64,000 nt of DNA from Pseudomonas frederiksbergensis. Its GTDB lineage: Bacteria > Pseudomonadota > Gammaproteobacteria > Pseudomonadales > Pseudomonadaceae. The DNA is taken from NCBI RefSeq assembly GCF_900105495.1, contig NZ_FNTF01000002.1, positions 4,084,501 through 4,148,500 on the forward strand. The letters are read 5' to 3'. A model generated the notes under the pieces. The model had not been told where the DNA came from, ran no database searches, and was given only the letters and a program-made list of their open reading frames with translations. This document shows, one piece after another, positions 35,637 to 43,511 of this stretch (the first letter of the stretch is position 1; every line of letters starts with the position of its first letter). The translations under genes were made by a program, and so were the position numbers.

Positions 35637-38600
35637 TCAGGCTGTAAAGTCGCTGGCGTGCAGCTCCTTGACGCCCACCAGTTCGAACTCGAACTCGGGG
35701 GTGGCATCGGCGTTGACACTGCCGTAGAGAATGCCATCGGCAAAGCGCAGTTGGCCGGTGGCGTTGGCAGGGTCGAAGGCATTGCTGCCGATGAATGTGA
35801 AGGCGTCGACAGTGGCGGTCAGCGGGTTGGCGTCCAGGCCGGTGAAGTCCAGATGATCACCCTCGGTGGTCTTGAAACCGTTGATCACATCGCGCAACGC
35901 CCCGACGCCCATGTCCGACAGCGCACCAAATGCGTAGGTATCCGCGCCTGTGCCACCGGAGAGGTTGTCGGTGCCGGCTCCGCCGATCAGCCGGTCATCG
36001 CCCGAACCGCCCACCAGCGTGTCGTTACCCGCGCCCCCGTTCAGAACGTTCGCGGCGCTGTTGCCGGACAAACTGTCGGCGTAGGCGCTTCCCGTCAGGT
36101 TTTCGAAGTATTTCAAGGTGTCGAGCCCCGAACTCACAGTGTTTTGTTGCGCTGACGTCGAGAGGTTTACGGTAACGCCAGACAGGGCGCTTTCATAAGA
36201 CACCGTGTCAATGCCATCGCGCCCGTCCAGCACGTTGTTGCCGGCTCCGGCGAACAATGTGTTGTCCAGCGCGTTGCCCGTGCCATTGGCGGCACCAGTT
36301 CTATCGACATACAGATGCTCGACATTGTTGCTGAGGGTATAAGCCGTCAGGCTGCTATGTACACGGTCGATCCCCCCAGACACGGCATTGCTGCTGATCT
36401 CGACCACGCTGTCGCCGGCGTTGTCGACATAGTAGGTGTCGTTGCCATCGCCGCCGGTCATGGTATCGGCCCCTGTCGCACCATTGAGCACGTTATTGGC
36501 GGCATTGCCGGTGATGAAGTTTTCCCGCTCATTGCCGGTACCGTTGATGTCCGACACACCGGTGAGCACCAGGTTCTCGAGATTGGCGCCCAGGGCCCAA
36601 CTGACCGAGGCCTGTACCGTATCGATCTGCGAGGTCGAGGTGTTGCTTTCCACCACGCGGTCGGACGCGCTATCGACTACATAGATGTCGTTGCCATCGC
36701 CACCGGTCATGGTGTCGGCGCCCAGGCGTCCATCGAGTGTGTCGTTGCCCGAAGTGCCCACCAGGGTATCTGCCTGGTCGGTACCGGAAATCATGTTCTG
36801 AGCGTTGTCGAAAATGTCCTGCACGCTGTTGTTGTCATTAGGGTTGCCCTGGAAGCCAAGGTCGCTGGCGATGTAGTCAGCCAGACGCTGGCCGACGATT
36901 TCCGCCGATTCTTCGTGCAGGTGCCAGACGTCGTCGGGATACGCCTGCGGGTCGACTTCGTGGCGCAAGGGGAGGTCGGTGTAGTCCACCGCCAGCTTGA
37001 CATCGCTGCGCTCGGCGGCGATGGCTTCCTGGGCGGCGCGAACATAGCCAACCCCCTCGACGATGGAGGCAATCTTCTCTTCCGAATAACCGCGGGTACG
37101 CGCAGCGCCCTGATCGTAGTGACCGGTTTCCATCATGTACACGCTGAAGTTGCCGAGCTGGGCATGCAGGTAATCAAACACCTTCAGGGTCGCGGCCTTG
37201 TAGGCCGCTGCTGCCGCTGCTTTGTCCGTGGCGCGGCCGATCTCCTGGGCGGCTTCCTCGCCCTGGCCCCAAATGATGCCCATGGTGACGTTATCGATGG
37301 ATTGCAGTTCGGTGAGCTGTTCGCGCAGCAGCGTCTCGGCGCGCAACAGCGCAGGCCCGGGTTGGTTGGTGTCGGTCAGCCACCAGCACAACTTGAGTTC
37401 CTCGGCGCTGAGGGTCGACAGGCCGGTGACCGTGCTGCCGCCTACCGCGAGGTCGATGCCGTTGCCATCGGCGTCGTTGAACTGGCTGCGCACGTCATAG
37501 GTGGTGTAGCGGTCCAGGTCGTTGACCAGCATCGAGGTGCCGGACTGATTGTCGTCTTCCGTCATGCGCAGCAGGCGTGCATTGGATTGGCCGAGGACAG
37601 GCAGGTAGAGGATGTCCTGCTGAGCACGTTCGCCGAACACGAAATCACTGGCGGTCAGGGTGTTGAGGTAGTTGCCGTTGAGGGCGATTTCGAAGCGATT
37701 GCCATTGGCGTCGACTTCGGCGGATTTGATGTAGGTCTTGTCGCCGGCCGCGTTGAGGGTCATGTACAACGTGCCATTGCTGCCATCGCCGAGGCCGAGA
37801 ATGCCCAGGGCCGACACATCGATCTTGTCGACGCCCACGGTGAAGTCATAAATGGTGTCGGTGGCCGTGACACCGCCAGTGCCGTAATTGCGGTAGCTGT
37901 CGAGTAAGTTGGTGTAGCGGAAGGTGTCGGCACCGTCGCCGCCGTACAGCGAATCGCGTCCGGCGCCACCGTCGACAATGTCCGCGCCAGTGCCGGCCTT
38001 GATTGTGTCGTTGCCACCGAGGCCGAGGATCAGGTCTTCGCCCACCGTGCCGTTGAGGCTTTCAGCGTTGTTGGTGCCGGTGATGGTGTTAACGGGGGCG
38101 GGGGCATCGGCCACCGCCAGGGCGAAGCTATCGCTGACCGATGCACCGGCTGGGTCCGTGGCTTTGACCAGCACGTTGTAATTGCCGGAGGCGGTGCTGG
38201 TCGGCGTACCGGTGAAGGTCAGGTTGGTGGCATTGAAGCTCAGCCAGGCGGGCAGGGCGCTACCATCGGCCAGGGTCGCGGTGTAGCTGAGGCTGTCGTT
38301 ATCCGGATCGGTAAAACTGGTGGCCGGCACCGCGTAGTTGAACGGGGTGTTTTCGGTCGCGCTCTGATCCAGCAACGCCGTTGCCACCACCGGCGCATGG
38401 TTGACCGTTGGCGAAGTGGCAAAGACAAAGTTGGCGCTGGTCAGCGTGTTGAGGTAGTTGCCGTCCAGTGTCACTTCGAAGCGGTTGCCATTGGCGTCGG
38501 CGGTCAGGGACTTGATGTAAGTCTTGGTGCCGGCACTGTTGAGCACCGCGTACACGGTGTTGTTCTTGCCATCCCCCAGGCCGGTGAATCCAGTGGCCGA

Positions 38601-40469
38601 GAGGTCAATCTTGTCGGCGGCGATATCGAAATCGGTGATCACGTCGCTAAGATTGGCACCGCCGGTGTTGTAGTTGCGGTAACTGTCCAGGCGATTGGAG
38701 AACGCAAAGATGTCCGCGCCAGTGCCGCCGGTGAGGGAGTCCATACCGGCACCGCCGTCGAGCTTGTCGTCGCCCGCGCCACCACTGAGGCTGTCGTTGC
38801 CCGCCAGGCCGAGCAGGGTATCGGCCGAGTCGGTACCCAACAGCGAGTCGCTGCCGCTGGTGCCGGTGATCACTCGGTTGAAGATGAAATTGCTGGCGGT
38901 CAGGGTGCTGGCCAGGTTGCCCGAGAGAATCAACTCGAAGCGATTGCCGCTGGCGTCGGCATCGTAGTCCTTGATGTAGGTGCGGTCGTTGCTGGCGCTG
39001 TAGCTGACCTGCAAGGTGCCGCCACGGCCATTGCCCAGGCCGGTGAAACCGAGGCCTGCGAGGTCGATCTTGTCCTGGGTGACGTCGAAGTCGGTGATGG
39101 TGTCATCGAAGCTTGTGGTTGCGTTGCGATAACTGTCGGACTGAGCGACGTAACGGAACGTATCGGCGCCGGCACCGCCGGTGAGTTTGTCGAGACCGGC
39201 ACCGCCCACCAGAATGTCGCCACCGGCCCCACCATTGATGGTGTCGTTGCCGGCAACGCCATAGAAAATCTCGCTGGCGGCACTGCCCAGCAGGGTGTCG
39301 TTGCCAGCCGTGCCTTGCACGGTGGTCATCGGCACCGTGGCGCTGACGTAGCTGCCGTCACCATAGACCAGCGTGGCACCGTTGCTGGTGTGGCTGATGG
39401 TGTTACCGATGATGGCGTTGCGATCCGTGCCGTCTTCATTGCGCTCCGCAACGCCGTAGGTCGACAGGTTGCTGCCGGTGATGATGTTGCCCTGGATCGT
39501 GTTATCGCTGCCGTTGAAGTACTTGCCGGACACGCCCAGGGTGTCGTTGTAGGACTGGATGATGATTTCCGGTACGGGGTTGCCCAGGGAGTTGTTGGTG
39601 AGCGTGTTGTCGATGACCTCGACGTGGTTACTGCCGTAAATGCGAATCCCGGCGCTGGCGTTGTCGTGAATATCAACGCCGCTGACGGTCACCTCGCTGG
39701 ACATTTTGATCAGCACCCCTTCGGCGCCGTTGCCGTACACCTCGCCACCGGTGATGGTGATATTGCTGGGGGAGGGGATGTCTTCGCTGCCGCGCTGCAC
39801 CACGATGCCATTGCCGCCATTGTTGTAGGCAATGTTGTTGGTGAGGGTGAAGTCGTGGGTACTGGTGACAACGTTGAAACCGTGGCGGTCGTTGTCGTAG
39901 GCGACGTTGTTTTCGAAGGTGCTGTCGCTGAGGAAGTCAGCCACGAAGCCGTCCAGGCCATTGCCGTGGGACACGCTGTTCTTGATGACCATGTTGACGG
40001 TCTGCTCGTGCGGGTCGAAACCGTACCCGGAGCAATCCTTGATTTCGACGCTGTCGAGGGTGACGTTGGAGTCGTAGCCTTCTTCGCCGGGAATGTAGCC
40101 GTTGAACCAGCCGTCGATCTTGCCCGTAGTGCTGTCACGGTTGCCATCAATGGTGAGATTGCTGACACCGAAGTCGTGGGTTTCCTCGCCATAGGCAGAG
40201 CGGATGACCCCCGTGATCTTGGTGTCGGAGCCGTCAGCCACTTTGACCGTAGTTGCGCCCATGCCGTCGCCGTACAGGTAGACGTTGCTCTTGAGCATCA
40301 GGCAACCGTCGGAGGGTTCTTCGCCTCCCGAAACGATATAAGTTCCGGTCGGCATATACACCTGCCCACCCCCTGCGGCGGCCGCTGCATCAATTGCACT
40401 TTGTATAGCCGCGGTGTCGTCAGTGATGCCATCTCCTTTGGCGCCAAAATTTTGTACGTTAAAAATCAT
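35637..40469 (-). CDS. psmE: Secreted mannuronan C-5 epimerase with internal acetylesterase-like module (PsmE/AlgE type)
   Basis: The 1610-residue protein has an ATG at 40469 behind TGGAGATAAGC. Residues 1-385 are the AlgE-type A-module parallel beta-helix. Lys117, Tyr149, Asp152, His154 and Asp178 (in TTGKIDG, YGFDPHEQT and GFVAD) fall at the positions known as catalytic in Azotobacter AlgE4. Calcium-binding R-modules follow at about 390-535 and 538-690 (GNDTINGGAGGDILVGGAG). An Ig-like domain lies at about 690-795, another R-module at 800-945, and an SGNH/acetylesterase-like module at about 950-1205 (GQSNA with Ser962, GQGE, DDVWHLHEE). RTX repeats and a serralysin-type C-terminus end the chain. 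It converts mannuronate to guluronate in alginate. The esterase part probably removes O-acetyl groups first, as reported for P. syringae PsmE. Confidence 0.93.
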   Translation of the reverse strand: MIFNVQNFGAKGDGITDDTAAIQSAIDAAAAAGGGQVYMPTGTYIVSGGEEPSDGCLMLKSNVYLYGDGMGATTVKVADGSDTKITGVIRSAYGEETHDFGVSNLTIDGNRDSTTGKIDGWFNGYIPGEEGYDSNVTLDSVEIKDCSGYGFDPHEQTVNMVIKNSVSHGNGLDGFVADFLSDSTFENNVAYDNDRHGFNVVTSTHDFTLTNNIAYNNGGNGIVVQRGSEDIPSPSNITITGGEVYGNGAEGVLIKMSSEVTVSGVDIHDNASAGIRIYGSNHVEVIDNTLTNNSLGNPVPEIIIQSYNDTLGVSGKYFNGSDNTIQGNIITGSNLSTYGVAERNEDGTDRNAIIGNTISHTSNGATLVYGDGSYVSATVPMTTVQGTAGNDTLLGSAASEIFYGVAGNDTINGGAGGDILVGGAGLDKLTGGAGADTFRYVAQSDSYRNATTSFDDTITDFDVTQDKIDLAGLGFTGLGNGRGGTLQVSYSASNDRTYIKDYDADASGNRFELILSGNLASTLTASNFIFNRVITGTSGSDSLLGTDSADTLLGLAGNDSLSGGAGDDKLDGGAGMDSLTGGTGADIFAFSNRLDSYRNYNTGGANLSDVITDFDIAADKIDLSATGFTGLGDGKNNTVYAVLNSAGTKTYIKSLTADANGNRFEVTLDGNYLNTLTSANFVFATSPTVNHAPVVATALLDQSATENTPFNYAVPATSFTDPDNDSLSYTATLADGSALPAWLSFNATNLTFTGTPTSTASGNYNVLVKATDPAGASVSDSFALAVADAPAPVNTITGTNNAESLNGTVGEDLILGLGGNDTIKAGTGADIVDGGAGRDSLYGGDGADTFRYTNLLDSYRNYGTGGVTATDTIYDFTVGVDKIDVSALGILGLGDGSNGTLYMTLNAAGDKTYIKSAEVDANGNRFEIALNGNYLNTLTASDFVFGERAQQDILYLPVLGQSNARLLRMTEDDNQSGTSMLVNDLDRYTTYDVRSQFNDADGNGIDLAVGGSTVTGLSTLSAEELKLCWWLTDTNQPGPALLRAETLLREQLTELQSIDNVTMGIIWGQGEEAAQEIGRATDKAAAAAAYKAATLKVFDYLHAQLGNFSVYMMETGHYDQGAARTRGYSEEKIASIVEGVGYVRAAQEAIAAERSDVKLAVDYTDLPLRHEVDPQAYPDDVWHLHEESAEIVGQRLADYIASDLGFQGNPNDNNSVQDIFDNAQNMISGTDQADTLVGTSGNDTLDGRLGADTMTGGDGNDIYVVDSASDRVVESNTSTSQIDTVQASVSWALGANLENLVLTGVSDINGTGNERENFITGNAANNVLNGATGADTMTGGDGNDTYYVDNAGDSVVEISSNAVSGGIDRVHSSLTAYTLSNNVEHLYVDRTGAANGTGNALDNTLFAGAGNNVLDGRDGIDTVSYESALSGVTVNLSTSAQQNTVSSGLDTLKYFENLTGSAYADSLSGNSAANVLNGGAGNDTLVGGSGDDRLIGGAGTDNLSGGTGADTYAFGALSDMGVGALRDVINGFKTTEGDHLDFTGLDANPLTATVDAFTFIGSNAFDPANATGQLRFADGILYGSVNADATPEFEFELVGVKELHASDFTA

Positions 40470-40741
40470 ATGCTTATCTCCATATCAGGCCAAAACTACG
40501 ATAAATGCCAATATTCCATCGGCGGCTACCGTGTTATGACCCGGTGGAGCGCAAAAGTTGTGACCACATATCGGGGAAGTGTCAAAAAACCGAACTAACT
40601 GATCAGCGGTTATGCGGTCTTTCGAAAAAACAACGTTCTGTTGACGCTGGGTCAGGTAGCGCGAGATGCCGTATGTCGTCCCCGGTGAACGTCTCGCCAG
40701 TTGGCAGTCTCTACCGCATACAGCCCTTGGAAACGGGTGCC
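40470..40741. promoter_or_regulatory. Divergent region upstream of the epimerase
   Basis: This 272-bp gap holds the epimerase promoter on the minus strand and the leader of the small plus-strand gene at 40742. An open frame covering most of it in the plus direction has no ribosome site or recognised product, so I treat it as non-coding. Confidence 0.45.
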
Positions 40742-40963
40742 ATGTACGAAGACCGGAAATCACAAGCGCTAGCCACGTGGCATAACTTGCTGGATTGCTC
40801 TGATATCCGCATGACTGCGCAGGAGCAATATGAAGAATTGCTCCGACTGGTAGAGGTGTACCTGAGACAAGGTTTCATCGACCGAGAGGAGCGAAAGCAC
40901 CTGGTGACTGAGGCGACCAAACGTTATGCCCAGGCAGTGGAAGGCGTGAGAATTGGAAGATAG
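40742..40963 (+). CDS. Small hypothetical protein (73 aa)
   Basis: The ATG at 40742 follows TTGGAAACGGG. The product starts MYEDRKSQALATWHNLLDCS and is mostly charged helices (AQEQYEELLRLVEVYLRQGFIDREERKHLV). There is no signal peptide or membrane span. A longer upstream in-frame extension lacks helix-like composition and a ribosome site. Small soluble proteins of this style occur singly in Pseudomonas genomes; its role is unknown. Confidence 0.65.
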   Translation: MYEDRKSQALATWHNLLDCSDIRMTAQEQYEELLRLVEVYLRQGFIDREERKHLVTEATKRYAQAVEGVRIGR

Positions 40964-41035
40964 GGAATAAGCGGCAAGCTGATAGCTCTCGGCCCGGGCC
41001 TGATGCCCGGCTTGCTATTGCTTTCGTGTTCGCTG

Positions 41036-41305
41036 CTACCTTTTCTCAAAATGATTGGCCGAGTAGCGGGGAGCAACAGGGCTGACACGATCGAGGTCGT
41101 TGCGCAGATCCGAGATAAGGGTCTCGATGGCAAAACCGTTGTTGAGCGGGGCAATCGGGATCCCGGTGACCGTCAGGATTTCCTGATTCGAGGTGCCCTG
41201 ATAAAAACGAACGGTCAGCGTTGCCGGTGGATCTACCGTACAGTCGCAGCGTGTCGGCAGAAAGCTTTGCTCTACGAGGTGGCGCAGTTCCAGAGTCGAT
41301 AACAT
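41036..41305 (-). CDS. DUF1652 family protein
   Basis: This 89-residue protein starts MLSTLELRHLVEQSFLPTRCDC. It continues LTVRFYQGTSNQEILTVTGIPIAPLNN and ISDLRNDLDRV, the layout of the DUF1652 family, which is nearly restricted to Pseudomonas. Its function is unknown. It is a single-gene unit at the edge of the accessory region. Confidence 0.8.
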   Translation of the reverse strand: MLSTLELRHLVEQSFLPTRCDCTVDPPATLTVRFYQGTSNQEILTVTGIPIAPLNNGFAIETLISDLRNDLDRVSPVAPRYSANHFEKR

Positions 41306-41711
41306 GGCGACATACCTTGACGGGAGTCAGCCAAATGACTTTTGTCAGACGTGGATGGGGAAGCTCCTGGAAAGTAGATGCTTGGTGGGCTCCCTAAACA
41401 CATTTGGCCAGGAGCCCCTCATCAAGTGTATTCCTCAAGCTCCCGGAGGGATTAGACCGTTTTTCTCTGGCAGCCTTGAAAGGTGGCGCATTCGTCGCGG
41501 TCGTTCAGAGAGGTTTTCTTTGTTTATCTCGCCAGCTGGCGCCCAGACGTGTACTCGGATCCCTTCAAACATCCAAACATCCGGCTACCACCCCTTTCAC
41601 GCTGCACAGGGCACGATGAAGGGGAACCGCTCGCGCGCAAGTTGATCCAGGTCAAACGGCATCTGTCTATCGGCGCCATGATTTTGGTAAACATGGGCGA
41701 GAGGTCCGGTC
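41306..41711. other. Intergenic stretch, no gene recognised
   Basis: Overlapping short plus-strand frames (41304-41645, 41404-41619, 41483-41950) have no recognisable product, and at most one could be real. Nothing else is visible except a ribosome site for the gene at 41712. Confidence 0.4.
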
Positions 41712-42134
41712 ATGACAACCAACAAGCTTGTCAGCAGGATTCACGCGGTACACGACTGGTGCTCGGGCAAAGGCTTGGCACTCGGGCACCTGCATCGGTC
41801 GGGCACCAGGCCCTGGAAACGCAAGGCAATCATCCTGCTGTCGATCCTGCTGGCGCTGGCGATGGCTTATCTTGCAACGTTTCAATTCGCCTCTCGCGCC
41901 ATGCAGGATTTGATAAGTACGTGCACCGCGAGATTCGAGATAGAGCTTGAGAATGCCGGCATAGAGTCCCTTACAAATACCTTGCCTCGATCTTTGTGTG
42001 AATGCCTGGCACACAAGCTCCTCGACAAAAACGGTATGGTGCGCCTGGCGTTGGTCGATAGGCACAGGCTTGATCCTCTAGCCCTTGAACCTGTGACGGA
42101 GGAGGACGGTTCGGACTGTATCAATGCCCTGTGA
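41712..42134 (+). CDS. Hypothetical protein with one membrane helix
   Basis: The 140-residue frame starts at an ATG behind GCGAGAGG. It has a basic N-terminal part (HRSGTRPWKRK) directly before one strong membrane segment (AIILLSILLALAMAYLATF, about residues 39-57), then a soluble tail with two cysteine residues (ISTCTAR, SLCECLAHKLL). I do not recognise the family. It may be a small inner-membrane protein with the tail in the periplasm. Support comes only from the ribosome site and the clear hydrophobic segment. Confidence 0.45.
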   Translation: MTTNKLVSRIHAVHDWCSGKGLALGHLHRSGTRPWKRKAIILLSILLALAMAYLATFQFASRAMQDLISTCTARFEIELENAGIESLTNTLPRSLCECLAHKLLDKNGMVRLALVDRHRLDPLALEPVTEEDGSDCINAL

Positions 42135-42696
42135 GCGCCTGACGGTGGGCTGGCCCATGTAGTTCAGCCGTGATTTCCTAGAGGTGATAGCGCGATTGCA
42201 CAAGGCGCGTGATCTGTTCCAATGCATTCTTGGGCGCCAGTGTTCTGTCTGTTTCAATAAGGTGTGTCTTATTGGCAAGCACATCGTCCCGAATCACCTT
42301 GCGGAACCAATTGGAAAAATCCCCCGCATCCATATCGGCGCCGCATGCGTTTGGCGAACTGTTCGGCCAACTCCCTGGCGGTGCTGCCTAGTGTCACCAG
42401 CACGTCTACCCCCTCAAGGAGGGCTGGGCATACCTGATCGAAGTCGAGGGCAACGATGATTGCACCGATGTTTCCGAGAAAACCGGGCGGCCAATCGGCA
42501 CAACGCTGTAGCTGTAAACGATCTTCGGATATCAGCGGCGGCAATCGGGGATAAACTGCCGGCATCGACAGACCGTACTAGGTCGATTCCCATCAATGAC
42601 ATCAGGCCTGGATCCCCCATCCTAAAGAGATCGTTCGAGTCATTCGCCAAGTGAAAAGCGTTCCACACCTTGCCCGCAAGCCTTGGGAAAGTTCTC
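42135..42696 (-). pseudogene. Possible decayed gene, unidentified
   Basis: Two overlapping minus-strand frames (42414-42728 and 42269-42565) each look protein-like in part. In the first, FHLANDSNDLFRMGDPGLMSLMGIDLVRS; in the second, GFLGNIGAIIVALDFDQVCPALLEGVDVLVTLGS. Joined by one frame change near 42480-42560 they would make a continuous alpha/beta protein segment. I cannot name the family. It could be the remnant of one gene broken by frameshift. Confidence 0.3.
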
Positions 42697-43029
42697 TTAC
42701 ATTGACTTGATCGAAACCACTTCCACAAATCGGAATTTTTTCTTGGCTGCCCTCGTAGCTTCTTGCTCGGCTAAAATGGTACTTAACGTATCGGCCTCAT
42801 GAACCATCTCGTGCGTCTCGCCTTCAAATTCATTGCCCACTCGAAGTGTGACTCTCAGCCTGGGTGTAAATGTTTTCGCGACTTTCTTTTTCTCGGCCAC
42901 TTTTGCTGGTTGTCTGATCACGATATCCGAGACGGGCTTCTGCGCTGGGGATTCACTGGATTGCGGAGCTTGCTCGCTACCACCGAACAGCGCGCGGCGC
43001 ATTTCTTCTTCAGTTAAATCTGGATTCAT
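42697..43029 (-). CDS. Hypothetical charged protein (110 aa)
   Basis: The ATG at 43029 gives MNPDLTEEEMRRALFGGS; the in-frame TTG at 43041 is less likely. The middle (SESPAQKPVSDIVIRQPAKVAEKKKVAKTF) is a flexible linker. The C-terminal half (RLRVTLRVGNEFEGETHEMVHEADTLSTILAEQEATRAAKKKFRFVEVV) looks like a small alpha/beta domain. Similar short proteins occur in mobile regions, but I do not recognise a function. Confidence 0.55.
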   Translation of the reverse strand: MNPDLTEEEMRRALFGGSEQAPQSSESPAQKPVSDIVIRQPAKVAEKKKVAKTFTPRLRVTLRVGNEFEGETHEMVHEADTLSTILAEQEATRAAKKKFRFVEVVSIKSM

Positions 43030-43041
43030 GCCAATTCTCAA

Positions 43042-43511
43042 GAGGGGGAGGTTATGAGCAGCGAGTGCATTCTATCAGCATGGCGAGTTTGTCCAGTCGA
43101 TAGTCCCACCTACTCAGATCCAATTGGGTAATGACACGGACTTGCCCACCCATTTGCATTCGATTTGACCCGTCATTTGCATCGGATTTGACCAGCACAA
43201 TTCTTGGACATGACCGGCAGAGAACGGCCAATAACTGTCCTTCGCGGAGTCCGGTTTCGGGTCGGAAACTGCCGGTTGAGAGAACGACCGACGTGCTCGC
43301 CAAATGGGATCTTGGTATCTCGCACTTGCTCTACCTACGCATTGAGAGCAGCTGATTCTTTGTGTGCGGAAGCAGGACCACTATGCCATACAGTCAGGTT
43401 GTCAAAAGGCGACGGAGTCGCGGGCGTCGTCATCCAGACTCAGAGCTCGCCGGCCACCAGGTAGCGACTGGTGCACTATCCTTACAACCTCACGGACTTA
43501 GAGGTTAAAGC
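43042..43511. other. Non-coding leader of the ATPase gene, with repeat
   Basis: No gene is visible here. It contains the left inverted end (43141-43229, separate entry). The ribosome site of the ATPase (AGAGG, about 43500) is at its right end. Confidence 0.5.
43141..43229. repeat. Left copy of inverted, transposon-end-like sequence
   Basis: Read on the minus strand, this block gives GGCCGTTCTCTGCCGGTCATG, then GGTCAAATCCGATGCAAATG, then GGTCAAATCGAATGCAAATG, then GGTGGGCAAG. The same order appears, in the opposite orientation, at 49353-49443 with many substitutions. Internal spaced TGCAAATG repeats resemble the multi-repeat ends of IS21-like elements (inference). No transposase gene is present between the copies. 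Confidence 0.7.

Noticed and set aside
36315..37907. 530-codon and, at 38397-40598, 733-codon plus-strand frames
   Set aside because: They are opposite the epimerase gene and mirror its RTX repeats. No real product is recognised.
43131..43355. Short frames (43131-43355, 43204-43464) before the ATPase gene
   Set aside because: They overlap the inverted repeat and lack ribosome sites and recognisable products.
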